The notes: generated by a model not told the origin, from the sequence alone. A stretch of DNA of 64,000 nt from CAZUDO01 sp964618895 (GCA_964618895.1 CAZUDO010000059.1:181956-245955), one strand, 5' to 3'. Shown: positions 19,580 through 28,305, counted from the first letter of the stretch. Translations and numbers: made by a program.

Positions 19580-19799
19580 CCCATGCCTCCATGATCCGTT
19601 GTCGATGGCTCGCGATCAGACGACGAATGCGGTTCAGCTCCCTCGCGTCGAAGCCGTGGTTCCGCGCCAGCTCCAGCGGCTGCAGCCACAACTTGCACGT
19701 CTTATCCTCGCGCTCCACATGAACGTGGGGCGGCTCATTGCAATCGAAGCTGGTGAAGAAGACTCGATACGCACCAGGGATGCCCTTCACCCGTGGCAT
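19563..19799 (-). CDS. DUF4160 protein
   Basis: The 78-residue product begins MPRVKGIPGAYRVFFTSFDC and contains EPPHVHVEREDKTCKLWLQP followed by NRIRRLIASHRQRIMEAWDE, the full DUF4160 domain. A GGAGG motif sits 10 bases before the ATG. It is the first gene of a two-gene cassette with DUF2442, ended by the attC site. Role is presumed toxin-antitoxin-like from its genomic behaviour in other bacteria, not from known chemistry. Confidence 0.85.
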   Translation of the reverse strand: MPRVKGIPGAYRVFFTSFDCNEPPHVHVEREDKTCKLWLQPLELARNHGFDARELNRIRRLIASHRQRIMEAWDEHCG

Positions 19800-20227
19800 G
19801 AGCCCATATCCTCCGTCTGCTCTTCCCCCGACCGGGCATCCCGGCTGTGTCTGGATCGTACTCGCGGGGACGCCGACACGCCAGAGAGCGAACGGCCACG
19901 ATGACGCTCAGCTCTGGCATACGGGCCAGCCGAGGCCTGGATCGCCCGGCGCGCCCACAGCGCCCGCACGGCCGCGGCCTGTCCCGCGCGCAGCGCCACG
20001 GTCACGAAGAGTGCGCTCACGACGCCCGCGACACCCGGCGCACCGGCGTGCAGCGCCGCCAGATCGCTCCCGTTGACGCTGCCATGGACCAGCATGAAGA
20101 ACGACTGGCATCGCCGGGAAACGCAGGGTGACGTGAACAGCACCGTCCAGCCCCGCTTCCCGGCTTCGTCGTAGAGCGCTCGGGCAGAGGCGACGACCGT
20201 GGTTTGCAGCCGGTGTTTGCGCCGCAT
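19787..20227 (-). CDS. Doubtful hypothetical protein in a 490-bp gap
   Basis: The only candidate in the gap between DUF4160 and the Phd antitoxin is a 146-residue reverse-strand frame. It has one hydrophobic stretch (GVAGVVSALFVTVALRAG) and otherwise Arg/Ala-rich composition without recognisable motifs or a good ribosome site. It would run into the start of DUF4160. It may be non-coding. I found no second attC in 19800-20289, so the 5' boundary of the cassette is not defined. Confidence 0.2.
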   Translation of the reverse strand: MRRKHRLQTTVVASARALYDEAGKRGWTVLFTSPCVSRRCQSFFMLVHGSVNGSDLAALHAGAPGVAGVVSALFVTVALRAGQAAAVRALWARRAIQASAGPYARAERHRGRSLSGVSASPRVRSRHSRDARSGEEQTEDMGSCHG

Positions 20228-20276
20228 TACGCATACCGGCGCTTCGCGTCTCAGGGCACTCGTTGTGCATTACATG

Positions 20277-20289
20277 ATTATCCGATAAT
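20277..20289. promoter_or_regulatory. AT-rich palindrome at the antitoxin promoter
   Basis: The sequence ATTATC-C-GATAAT is a perfect inverted repeat immediately before the first in-frame ATG (20290) of the Phd-type antitoxin. It contains GATAAT, a plausible -10 element, with TTGTGC at 20263-20268 as a possible -35 (15-bp gap). Phd/YefM antitoxins repress by binding such palindromes, so this is a likely operator; transcripts would be nearly leaderless. Confidence 0.5.
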
Positions 20290-20298
20290 ATGCGCCCG

Positions 20299-20574
20299 AT
20301 GGCAAACAAGATCACGGCAACAGACGCGGCGCGCAGGTTCTCGGATGTCCTGAACCAGGTGCGCTATCAGGGCGCGGAGTTCGACATCGTACGCGGCAAG
20401 GAAGTGGTTGCACGGCTCGTGCCGGCAGCGCCGCCGGGAGGTGTCGCGCTGGATCGGCTCGACGCGCTCGTGCGCTCGCTGCCCCACCTGGGTCCGCGCG
20501 AGGCCGAGGTTTTCGCGCGAGACATCGAGCGCGGGCTGGCCAGAATGCGCCCGGACGCAGTCGAATGGGATTGA
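20299..20574 (+). CDS. Phd/YefM-type antitoxin
   Basis: The 91-residue product begins MANKITATDAARRFSDVLNQ and continues EFDIVRGKEVVARLVPA, the Phd/YefM DNA-binding fold. The C-terminal part REAEVFARDIERGLARMRPD would be the toxin-binding helix. An in-frame ATG 9 bases upstream is an alternative start. The stop overlaps the toxin start by 10 bp, so translation is coupled. Complete in length. Confidence 0.88.
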   Translation: MANKITATDAARRFSDVLNQVRYQGAEFDIVRGKEVVARLVPAAPPGGVALDRLDALVRSLPHLGPREAEVFARDIERGLARMRPDAVEWD

Positions 20575-20966
20575 TCATCGACACCGGCGTGTTGATACGG
20601 CTGGAGAACGACCCCACGGCCGTTGATTTCTCCACGTACAGGCCCGCATACGGCGAGGGTTTCATATCGGCGGCCACCTGCTCGGAACTTCTCGTCGGCG
20701 TGCATCTCGCCAACACGGAGCAGCGCCGGGCGCGCCGCTCGGCGTTCGTGGAGGCACTCTTCAAGTTGTTTCGGCCGCTGCCTTTCGACCTTGAAGTCGC
20801 GCGCGTCCACGCGCACCTCGTCAGCTCGCTCGGACGAGGAGTAACGCTCGGAGCTATCGATCTCATCATCGGTGCCACCGCGATCCGCCACGGCTTTCCT
20901 GTGCTGACCGCGAACGTGGCCGATTTCCGCCGGATGCCAGGCTGCACCGTGGAAGCGCTGGCATAG
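20565..20966 (+). CDS. PIN-domain ribonuclease toxin (VapC-like)
   Basis: The 133-residue protein begins MGLIIDTGVLIRLE with Asp6, has the second acid in ATCSELLVG (Glu41) and the third in GAIDLIIGATA (Asp99), followed by LTANVADF. These are the magnesium-binding acids of PIN nucleases that cut tRNA or rRNA. It is intact, unlike the PIN genes at 35133 and 63376. Directly follows and overlaps its antitoxin. Confidence 0.9.
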   Translation: MGLIIDTGVLIRLENDPTAVDFSTYRPAYGEGFISAATCSELLVGVHLANTEQRRARRSAFVEALFKLFRPLPFDLEVARVHAHLVSSLGRGVTLGAIDLIIGATAIRHGFPVLTANVADFRRMPGCTVEALA

Positions 20967-21059
20967 CCCCACCCCTCTGCATCGGCCGCTACTCGAACGC
21001 GAAGATCCGCTCAGAGACCCACCGCCGTGCCCAAGCAGTAGCGGGAGCGCGGTGGTGGT

Positions 21060-21180
21060 GAGACCGAACCCGATCGCCCGGGACCGTGTCTGCCGACAGG
21101 GCGCCGTCCCTGTGTGCCTTCTCGACGAAGGCGAGCGCGCCCTTGGTGATCTCCTCGTCCACCGTCTCCATGCGCTTCCC
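21060..21180 (-). pseudogene. Remnant of a second arylsulfatase
   Basis: On the reverse strand the frame reads RMETVDEEITKGALAFVEKA then HRDG and degenerates. This motif is typical of the middle of arylsulfatases of the AtsA type. The intact sulfatase upstream ends at 21220, so this is a piece of a neighbouring paralogue, cut on both sides. Confidence 0.5.
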
Positions 21181-21219
21181 GGCCCGACCTCGCGGGCTGG
21201 CAGCGGGTGCTTCGGCTCG

Positions 21220-23610
21220 TTACTCGGCCATCACGCCACGGCCGCGGATTTCGTCGAGCTCGCGCTTCTCCTCGGGAGTGAGCGCCGCGGCGCCGATGCG
21301 GACCCCGACCTTGCCGATCTTGCCGGTGAACTTGAAGGGCACGTGGTAGTCCTCGCTGACGGGCGTGCCGGTGTCTTCGCCGCAGTCGAACGTTTCGTCG
21401 AGCGACATACGGAAGGCCAGCGTGCGCGCGAGCTTGCCTTCGCCCGCCGGCTTGCCGTCGACGAGCAACGTGGCCGTACCGCCCTTGCCGAGACCGGGGC
21501 CGTCGTACTTGAAGTCCAGCTCGATGTTGTGCTTGCCGGGCGTGAGCGCGTCCTTGCCGGTGACGCAGTAGCGCTCGACCGCGGCGAGGTTGTAACAGAA
21601 GACGGGCTTGCTCCCAAGCACGTAGAGCCCCCAGCCCGCGAAGCGGCCGCCTTGCGTGAGCAGCATGCCCTCGGCGCCGCCTTCGGGAACCTCGATGCGC
21701 GCGGCGATCTGGAACGACTTGTTCTTCACGTCCGGCGCCGCGCCTTCGGGAATGCGCACCGCGCCGGGGTAGTAGGTGAATACCGAGCGGCCGCGCGTGA
21801 GGCTCGGGCGGTTCGTCGTGTCGAGGCGCTGGATCTTGGAGTTGTCGAGCGGCAGCACGTTGTGTCGCGCCGCTTCCACCAGGAACAGGTCCTGCAGCTC
21901 GCGCAGTTTGGCGGGCTCCTTCGTTGCGACGTCGTTGGCCTCGCTGAAGTCCTCGTTGACGTTGTAGAGTTCCCACCTGTAGTCCAGAATGCCGACGTCG
22001 CCCGCCACGGCTGCCCACGGCGGCGTCGGCGGCGTGGTCGCAGCGACCCAGCCATCGTGGTAGATAGCCCGGTTGCCGAGCATTTCGAAGTACTGCGTAC
22101 GGTGCCGCGACGGCGCCTTCGCATCGGCGAACGTGTAGCCCATGCTCACGCCTTCGATCGGCGCCTGCGGTACGCCGTTCAGCACCGACGGCGACTGCAC
22201 GCCGACGGCTTCGAGAACGGTCGGGTAGAGGTCGATGACGTGATGGAACTGCGTGCGGATGCCGCCCTTGTCCTTGATGCGTGCGGGCCAGGAGATGACC
22301 ATGCCGTTGCGCGTGCCGCCGAAGTGCGATGCGATCTGCTTGGTCCACTGAAACGGCGTGTCCATCGCGTGCGCCCAGCCGATCGGGTAATGGTTGAAGG
22401 TGTTCGGCCCGCCGAGTTCGTCCATGCGGCGAAGCACTTCCAGGAAGTCTTCGGGGACGTTGTTGAAGAAGGTCATCTCATTGAGCAGGCCGTTCTGGCC
22501 GCCCTCCGCGCTCGCGCCGTTGTCGCCCTGGATGTAGATGACGAGCGTGTTGTCGAGCTCGCCCAGCTCGTCGATCGCGTCGAGCACGCGGCCCATCTGA
22601 TGATCGGCGTGCGACAGCGCGGCGGCGTAGACCTCCATCATGTGGGCGGCGACCTTCTTGTGGTCGGCGTCGAGCGAATCCCACGCGGGAATGCCGGGTG
22701 ATCGCTCCGTGAGCTTGGTGTTCGCGGGAACGACGCCGAGCTGCTTCTGTCGCGCGAGCGTCTCCTCGCGGACCTTGTCCCAGCCCTGGTCGAACTTGCC
22801 CTTGTACTTCGCGATCCAGTCCTTCGGCGCGTGGTGCGGCGCGTGCGCGGTGCCGGTGGCGTAGTAGACGAGCCACGGCTTCTGCGGCGCGACCGAGTCC
22901 AGCATCCGGATGCGATCGATGGCGTGGTCCGCCATGTCGTCGTCGAAGAAGTAGTCCTTCGTGTGCGGCGGCTCGATCGGCTTGATATTCTCGATGATCG
23001 CGGGATTCCACTGGCTGGTGTCGCCGCCGAGGAATCCGTAGAAGTATTCGAAGCCCAGCCCCGTCGGCCACAGGTCGAAGGGGCCGGCCTGGCTGCCGTG
23101 CCAATCAGGAACGTTGTGGTTCTTGCCGTACCACGCCGTGTTGTAGCCGTTCTGCTTCAGCACCTCCGCGAAGGTGCCATCGCTCTTCGGCATCAGCGTG
23201 TTGTAGCCGGGGAAGCCGGTGCCGGCTTCCATGATGACGCCGGTGGCCGCCGTGTGGTGATTGCGGCCGGAGAGCAGCGCTGCACGCGTCGGCGAGCAGA
23301 GCGCCGTGGTGTGGAACTGCGTGTAGCGCAGACCAGCCTGCGCCAGTCGATCCATCGTCGACGTCGGGATCGGCCCTCCGAACGTGCTCGATGCGCCGAA
23401 GCCGACGTCGTCGGTGAGGATCACCAGGATGTTGGGCGCGCCCTTCGGCGCCTCGACCTCTTTCGGGAAGTCCTTGACCGAATCCGCTGCCGTGATCCCG
23501 ATCCGGCCGCCGAACGGCTGCTCCGGTCGCGGCAGCACCTCCTGTCCCCATGCGGGCGCCGCGAGCGTGAACATCAGGGAAAGACCGCGCGCGATGAGTT
23601 CTCGTCTCAC
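21220..23610 (-). CDS. Exported arylsulfatase
   Basis: A GTG at 23610, preceded by AAAGGAG six bases away, gives a 796-residue product with a signal peptide (MRRELIARGLSLMFTLAAPA). Domain order: PNILVILTDDVGFG with the metal aspartates (67-68), the formylglycine site Cys105 in ALCSPTRAALLSGR, YGKNHNVPDWH, and IQGDNGASAEGG with further metal ligands; a beta-rich C-terminal domain follows. It hydrolyses sulfate esters in the periplasm after Cys is converted to formylglycine; the modifying enzyme is not in the window. Normal length for large sulfatases of this class. Confidence 0.92.
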   Translation of the reverse strand: MRRELIARGLSLMFTLAAPAWGQEVLPRPEQPFGGRIGITAADSVKDFPKEVEAPKGAPNILVILTDDVGFGASSTFGGPIPTSTMDRLAQAGLRYTQFHTTALCSPTRAALLSGRNHHTAATGVIMEAGTGFPGYNTLMPKSDGTFAEVLKQNGYNTAWYGKNHNVPDWHGSQAGPFDLWPTGLGFEYFYGFLGGDTSQWNPAIIENIKPIEPPHTKDYFFDDDMADHAIDRIRMLDSVAPQKPWLVYYATGTAHAPHHAPKDWIAKYKGKFDQGWDKVREETLARQKQLGVVPANTKLTERSPGIPAWDSLDADHKKVAAHMMEVYAAALSHADHQMGRVLDAIDELGELDNTLVIYIQGDNGASAEGGQNGLLNEMTFFNNVPEDFLEVLRRMDELGGPNTFNHYPIGWAHAMDTPFQWTKQIASHFGGTRNGMVISWPARIKDKGGIRTQFHHVIDLYPTVLEAVGVQSPSVLNGVPQAPIEGVSMGYTFADAKAPSRHRTQYFEMLGNRAIYHDGWVAATTPPTPPWAAVAGDVGILDYRWELYNVNEDFSEANDVATKEPAKLRELQDLFLVEAARHNVLPLDNSKIQRLDTTNRPSLTRGRSVFTYYPGAVRIPEGAAPDVKNKSFQIAARIEVPEGGAEGMLLTQGGRFAGWGLYVLGSKPVFCYNLAAVERYCVTGKDALTPGKHNIELDFKYDGPGLGKGGTATLLVDGKPAGEGKLARTLAFRMSLDETFDCGEDTGTPVSEDYHVPFKFTGKIGKVGVRIGAAALTPEEKRELDEIRGRGVMAE

Positions 23611-23674
23611 GTGTGCTCCTTTGTTGCGGCCGATCGCCAAGCCGTTCTCGTCATGTCAGTGGGCGGGAGCCTGC

Positions 23675-24166
23675 CTACGCCTTGGCCGCGCTCAAAGCCG
23701 CCTGGAGCTTCGCCTCGTCATCGTGCGAGAGCGAGGTCTTCAGTATTTTGCCGCCCGACCCCTTGAGCTCGTCCAGCACCTTGTCCGGCGTGGCCTTGCG
23801 GACGAGCACGAACAGCACGGAGCTGCCGGGGCTGAGCGTGCCGGCCAGCTCCTTCATGAAGTTGTCGTTGATGCCCACGTCCGCCAGCGCCCCCGACACC
23901 GCCCCGGCCGTGGCGCCCACGGCCAGACCGAGCAGCGGATTCAGGAACATGAGCCCGATCAACGTACCCCAGAAGCCCCCGCTGGCCGCGCCGGCGGCTG
24001 GCAGGCTCACGGCCTGGTGCAGCCGCACCTTGCCCTTGTCGTCCTTCACGGCGACGACGGCGTCGGCGAGATCGACCAGGTAATCCTTCTGCAGCTTCCA
24101 CAGCTTCAGACGAACTTCCTCCGCCTTGTACTGCTCGTCGTAGGCGATGGCGACCAACGTGCTCAT
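23675..24166 (-). CDS. DUF1269 family membrane-associated protein
   Basis: The 163-residue product begins MSTLVAIAYDEQYKAEEVRL and has the DUF1269 layout: an alpha/beta start, a Gly/Ala-rich hydrophobic hairpin (GTLIGLMFLNPLLGLAVGAT) and a C-terminal SPGSSVLFVLVRKATPDKVL. Function unknown; the family is often stress-associated and sits alone. It is 65 bp upstream of the sulfatase on the same strand, so a joint transcript is possible. Confidence 0.85.
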   Translation of the reverse strand: MSTLVAIAYDEQYKAEEVRLKLWKLQKDYLVDLADAVVAVKDDKGKVRLHQAVSLPAAGAASGGFWGTLIGLMFLNPLLGLAVGATAGAVSGALADVGINDNFMKELAGTLSPGSSVLFVLVRKATPDKVLDELKGSGGKILKTSLSHDDEAKLQAALSAAKA

Positions 24167-24262
24167 GCGTGTGTCCTTTCTCTCTGGTGACGCAAACGGG
24201 CTGTAGGGGGTCGCCTGTACAGAATCGGCGGCGGGACGACAAGGGCCGCACCGTCCCAGTGG

Positions 24263-25444
24263 TCACCCGCGCGGCAGGCCGAGCGCCTGCTGCGCCAGGA
24301 GCGTGCGCAGCACCTCCGACGTGCCCGACGAGATGGTGACCGAGCGCGAGTAGAGGTAGGCCTCGTACCAGTCGCCACCGTCGAGCGCGCGCGGGTCGCG
24401 CGCCAGCTGGCTGTAGGGCCCGCCGAGCGCCATCGCCAGCTCGCACGCACGTTGCTGGATCTCGCTGCCAAAGAGCTTCTGCAACGCGGCGTCGGGCGGC
24501 ACCTCCCCCGCGTGATGGAGGCGCGGCAGGATGCGGAGCGTGTGGGCGGCGAACACCTGCGCCTCGATGTGCACCTGCGCCACCTGCTGGCGCAGCACCG
24601 CCAGGTCCGCCGACCGCCCGCCCGCCCCCTGCCGGCAGCGCCGGTAGAGATCCGCCAGCGCCAGGGCCGCGTTCTGCAGGCGGATCTTGAACTCGAACGC
24701 CCACAGCGTGCCGCGCTCGTGCGCCAGCGCCGTCCGGATGAGCGGCCAGCCGCCGTGCACCGGCCCGAGCGTGTCGGCGACCGGCACGCGCACCTCTTCC
24801 AGGAAGACCTCGTTGAACTCGCGCAGGCCGCTGATCTGCACCAGCGGACGCCAGGTGATGCCCGGGCTCTTCATGTCGACGATCAGGCAGCTGATGCCCT
24901 TGTGCTTCGGCAGGTCGGGATCCGTGCGCACCAGCAGCAGTAGGCGGTCGGCGATGTGCGCCTTGCTCGACCACACCTTCTGCCCGCTCACCACCCAGTG
25001 GTCGCCGTCGCGCACCGCCCGGCAGCGGAGCGAGGCCAGGTCCGAGCCCGCGTTCGGCTCCGAGAAGCCGAGACACCAGACTTCCTTGGCGGGCAGGATG
25101 GGCGGCAGATAGCGCGCGCGCTGCGCCGGCGTGCCCGCCTGGATGAGCGTCGGGCCGACGATGTTGACCGCGATCGGGTCGAGGATGCCGGGGGCGCGCA
25201 CACGCGCCATCTCCTCGGTGAAGACGATCTGCTGGCTGAGCGTCGCGTCGCGGCCGCCGTACGCGCGCGGCCACTGGATGCCTACCCAGTCGCCGCCGGC
25301 GAGCGTCCGCTGCCACGCGCGCTGGAAGTCCCGCCGCGCGTCCTCGTCGTCGGGCACGCGCTCCGCCGGCAGATGCACCGCCAGCCAGGTGCGCAGCGCG
25401 GTGCGGAAGGCGTCGTCCTCGGGGGAGTACTGGAGCGCGAACAT
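24263..25444 (-). CDS. Acyl-CoA dehydrogenase
   Basis: The 393-residue protein begins MFALQYSPEDDAFRTALRTW and has CLGFSEPNAGSDLASLRCR, SGQKVWSSKAHIADRLLLLV and the C-terminal LYSRSVTISSGTSEVLRTLL. The frame is open 25 codons upstream but that part has no family similarity. It oxidises an acyl-CoA with FAD. Compared with the enzyme at 12284 it is clearly a separate paralogue. No direct operon partner is visible. Confidence 0.92.
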   Translation of the reverse strand: MFALQYSPEDDAFRTALRTWLAVHLPAERVPDDEDARRDFQRAWQRTLAGGDWVGIQWPRAYGGRDATLSQQIVFTEEMARVRAPGILDPIAVNIVGPTLIQAGTPAQRARYLPPILPAKEVWCLGFSEPNAGSDLASLRCRAVRDGDHWVVSGQKVWSSKAHIADRLLLLVRTDPDLPKHKGISCLIVDMKSPGITWRPLVQISGLREFNEVFLEEVRVPVADTLGPVHGGWPLIRTALAHERGTLWAFEFKIRLQNAALALADLYRRCRQGAGGRSADLAVLRQQVAQVHIEAQVFAAHTLRILPRLHHAGEVPPDAALQKLFGSEIQQRACELAMALGGPYSQLARDPRALDGGDWYEAYLYSRSVTISSGTSEVLRTLLAQQALGLPRG

Positions 25445-25683
25445 GGGCGGCGGCGCATCCTCGCAAGCGCCCTCGCGCCTGGCAAGTGCGCCAGCGCTCA
25501 GTCGCACCCGCAATGCCATCCCCCAACGCGGCCTCCGTGAGATGGCATCCCCGGGGCCGGCTTGTGCCAGCGTGACGCGCCCATGCGCGCCCGGAGTGTG
25601 CCAGCCCCGACCCAGCGTCGCGGGCCCCGGCGCGAAACCACGGAGTTCCCGGCGCGGCAGGATCCTTGCTCAAGAGAGGACGG

Positions 25684-25920
25684 ATGAGGAACTGGAAGAG
25701 GTCGTTGCTGGTCGGGCTGGCGCTGCTCGCGATTGAGGCCGCGCCCGGCGCCGGCGCCGAGATCGCCGACTGCAAGCGCACGTGCCGCGACGCCATCAAC
25801 GCCTGCGTCCAGGTCTGCAACACGAGCCCGGTCGGCCGTGCCCGCGGCGCGTGCAAGAGCGCCTGCCGCCGCGCGCGCAAGCCCTGCATCCAGATCTGTC
25901 GCACGGACATCCCCGGCTGA
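25684..25920 (+). CDS. Small secreted Cys-rich protein with twin CX3CX6CX3C motifs
   Basis: The 78-residue product starts MRNWKRSLLVGLALLAIEAA after AGAGGA and has a signal peptide ending near GAGA. The mature part has eight cysteines in two identical arrangements, DCKRTCRDAINACVQVC and ACKSACRRARKPCIQIC. The spacing suggests two disulfide-linked helical hairpins, rich in Arg and Lys. I do not recognise a named family. It could be a periplasmic or extracellular small protein; a bacteriocin-like or metal-binding role is speculation. Confidence 0.65.
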   Translation: MRNWKRSLLVGLALLAIEAAPGAGAEIADCKRTCRDAINACVQVCNTSPVGRARGACKSACRRARKPCIQICRTDIPG

Positions 25921-26050
25921 GTCCCGTCCGCCCCGCCCCGTCCCGTTCCACGCCACGCCCTTCCGTCCGTGGCGGCGCCCCACCGGCGCCGCCACGGGCG
26001 TGTCGGCCGCCCGCTGGCAGGGCTCCCGTCGAAGTTGCTAGGGAGACCCC

Positions 26051-26518
26051 ATGCCCGACGACCCGCCGCCACCGTCCCCGAGCACCAGCCAGGAGTGGTC
26101 CGCCGGCTGGGATGCCGCCATGGGGTTCCGCTATCTCCGCGCCACCCGTGACGAGGTGGTGGTCGAGTACGACGTGGGCCCGATCCACCGCCAGGGGTTC
26201 GGCATCGTGCACGGCGGCGTGCACTGCGGCGTGATCGAGGCCGTGTGCTCGACCGGCGCCGCCATAGACGCCATGGCCCGCGGCCAGTCGGTGGTCGGTC
26301 TCGAGAACCACACCAGCTTCGTGCGCGCCGTGCGCGAGGGCCGCATCGAGGTGCGCGCCACGCCGCTCACGCGCGGCCGGCGGGTGCAGCTCTGGGAGGC
26401 GACGGCACGCGACGCCGACGGTCGCATCGTCGCCACCGGGCGGGTGCGGCTTCTCTGTCTCGACGCCGGCTCTGCACTCGCCGGCGAAACGGTCGCGGTC
26501 ACGCCGACGCGGCGGTGA
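26051..26518 (+). CDS. PaaI-type hotdog thioesterase
   Basis: The 155-residue product has RQGFGIVHGGVHCGVIEAVC, the HGG motif and nucleophile/acid helix of the PaaI family, then VGLENHTSFVRAVREGRIEV. It hydrolyses acyl-CoA thioesters, probably to rescue CoA from dead-end aromatic or branched intermediates. Its 3' end overlaps the convergent LLM oxidoreductase by 20 bp. Confidence 0.88.
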   Translation: MPDDPPPPSPSTSQEWSAGWDAAMGFRYLRATRDEVVVEYDVGPIHRQGFGIVHGGVHCGVIEAVCSTGAAIDAMARGQSVVGLENHTSFVRAVREGRIEVRATPLTRGRRVQLWEATARDADGRIVATGRVRLLCLDAGSALAGETVAVTPTRR

Positions 26519-27536
26519 TCGCCCGCACCGCCGCCACCACGCCCCGCCAGCGGTTCGGATGGGTCAGGTGCGGGCGCGAATGGCAGATCAGGCTCAGGCG
26601 ATCGACGAGGCCGGCGTAGCGGTCGCGCAGCCGGGCGGCCACGTCCTCCGGCGCACAGCACACCGCGAACGTCTCCAGCATGCGGTCGTCGATGAGCGCT
26701 CCCATCTCCCCCCAGCGTCCCTGCTTGGAGAGCCGGTTCAGCTCCGGCTGCACATCGCCCCAGCCGTGCGTGTCGAGCACCACCTGGTACTGCGGCGTGG
26801 AGGCGTAGAACGCGAGCTGCATGCGGCTCACGGTCTCGGCCTGCCGCACCTCGTCCTCGGTGTAGCCGGTGACGACGATCACCTGGCAGGCGATGGTGAA
26901 GCGGTCGCGCGTGCGCCCGCCGCGGGTGAAGCCGGTCGCCAGCGCCGGCAACGTCGTCTGGCGGATGAAGTCCGGGCTGTGGAACGGGTGGACGAAGAGC
27001 CCGTCGGCCACTTCGCCCGCGACCGCCGTCATCGGCCGGCCGACGCCGGCGAGAAAGACCCGCGGCGGACCGAAGGGACTCGGCTCGGGGCTGAAGATCG
27101 GGGTCATGAGCGTATGGCGGTAGAACTCGCCCCGGAAATCGAGCGGCACACCGTCGTTCCAGCACCGCCAGATGGCGTGCAGCGCCTGCACCAGCTCGCG
27201 CATGCGCGCCACCGGCCGGCTCCAGGTGGCGCCGAAGCGCTTCTCGATGTGCACCTTCACCTGCGACCCGAGACCGAGGATGAAGCGCCCCTGGGAGTAC
27301 ACCTGCAGGTCATGGGCCACGTTGGCGAGCTGCATGGGGCTGCGCGGAAACGCGATCGCGATTGCGGTTGCCAGCTCGAGCCGCGGGCCGTGCTCGGCGG
27401 CGAGCAGGAGGGGGAGGAAGGGATCGTGCGGGCCCTCGAAGGTGAACGTACCATCGTAGCCGAGGCGCTCGATCTCGCGCGTCTCGGCGGGCACCTGGGC
27501 GAGGTCGGTGGCGAGCAGCGGCGCGTCGATCTTCAT
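26499..27536 (-). CDS. LLM-class F420-dependent oxidoreductase (TIGR03617-like)
   Basis: The 345-residue TIM-barrel protein begins MKIDAPLLATDLAQVPAETR and has GYDGTFTFEGPHDPFLPLLL, IAIAFPRSPMQLANVAHDLQ and GRFILGLGSQVKVHIEKRFG, all typical of the MSMEG_2256-like F420 group. It likely uses reduced or oxidised F420 rather than FMN. F420 biosynthesis genes are not in this window. Substrate unknown. It lies directly downstream of the RAYT gene on the same strand (10-bp gap), probably by chance. Confidence 0.88.
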   Translation of the reverse strand: MKIDAPLLATDLAQVPAETREIERLGYDGTFTFEGPHDPFLPLLLAAEHGPRLELATAIAIAFPRSPMQLANVAHDLQVYSQGRFILGLGSQVKVHIEKRFGATWSRPVARMRELVQALHAIWRCWNDGVPLDFRGEFYRHTLMTPIFSPEPSPFGPPRVFLAGVGRPMTAVAGEVADGLFVHPFHSPDFIRQTTLPALATGFTRGGRTRDRFTIACQVIVVTGYTEDEVRQAETVSRMQLAFYASTPQYQVVLDTHGWGDVQPELNRLSKQGRWGEMGALIDDRMLETFAVCCAPEDVAARLRDRYAGLVDRLSLICHSRPHLTHPNRWRGVVAAVRAITAASA

Positions 27537-27545
27537 AGCCGACGC

Positions 27546-28289
27546 CTACACCACACCGATGGCGTCCAGTCGAGTCGGGTGGTCGCCACCATACTGGACC
27601 ACTCTTCCGGGTTTCGGGTGGGTCCGTCGCGTCGACCGGCCGCTGGGGGCCTCGTCGACCCGCAGCCGGCCGTGCCGGAGCCAGCCCACCCGCGCCAACC
27701 AGGTGTGGGGCGCCCGGACCGGCGAGGGGCCGGGTGGCGGCGCCGGGGGCGTACGCCAGCCGGGGAACCATGCCGCGGACGAGCACGGATCGGTCCCGCG
27801 GACGCCGGGGACATGCTTCGCGAAGTTCTGAAGCACGTACACGAGCGCGGCCCGGACCTCGCGTGGCGATGTGAGGCGCCGCGCATGGTACCGGTCCCCC
27901 CACACGCGCCCGTGGCGACCGCACGCCCGGTTCACCGCCTTGGCGACGCGAATCATCAGGCCCTGCACGCCGCGAACGAAGCGCGCCGGTGCGTCGGCTT
28001 CGACCACCATGTGGACGTGGTCTCGTTGTGCACTGAACTGCAACACCCGGAACCCGGCGGCCGAGGATGCGCCCAAGGCGGCGCGCAGCGCGCCAAACAC
28101 CCGGGCGCCCCGGAGCGACGGCACACCCGCGGCCGCGCGCAAGGTGACGTGCACCGGGCAGTGTCGAGCGTGCAGCGGGCGCACCCGATGGGGCACGCCG
28201 CGCCGGCCAGGCGTGGGCGGGCGGCCCGCGCCGCGGCGCACGCCACCCCAGGAGCGGAAGGTGAAGGCGGTTTGCACCGGGCGCGCCAT
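27546..28289 (-). CDS. RAYT-type (Y1/HUH) REP-associated transposase
   Basis: The 247-residue product contains the HUH motif QRDHVHMVVEAD (His91, His93) and the nucleophile Tyr151 in AALVYVLQNFAKH, in the order of Y1 transposases without flanking IS ends. An Arg-rich N-terminus (RRGAGRPPTPGRR) and the C-terminal APHTWLARVGWLRHG tail are typical of RAYTs that process REP hairpins. Both catalytic elements are intact, so the gene may be a domesticated single-strand nuclease. It is driven by an unusually strong promoter-like sequence at 28306-28332. Confidence 0.85.
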   Translation of the reverse strand: MARPVQTAFTFRSWGGVRRGAGRPPTPGRRGVPHRVRPLHARHCPVHVTLRAAAGVPSLRGARVFGALRAALGASSAAGFRVLQFSAQRDHVHMVVEADAPARFVRGVQGLMIRVAKAVNRACGRHGRVWGDRYHARRLTSPREVRAALVYVLQNFAKHVPGVRGTDPCSSAAWFPGWRTPPAPPPGPSPVRAPHTWLARVGWLRHGRLRVDEAPSGRSTRRTHPKPGRVVQYGGDHPTRLDAIGVV

Positions 28290-28305
28290 CTTGAAACGGG
28301 CACAT

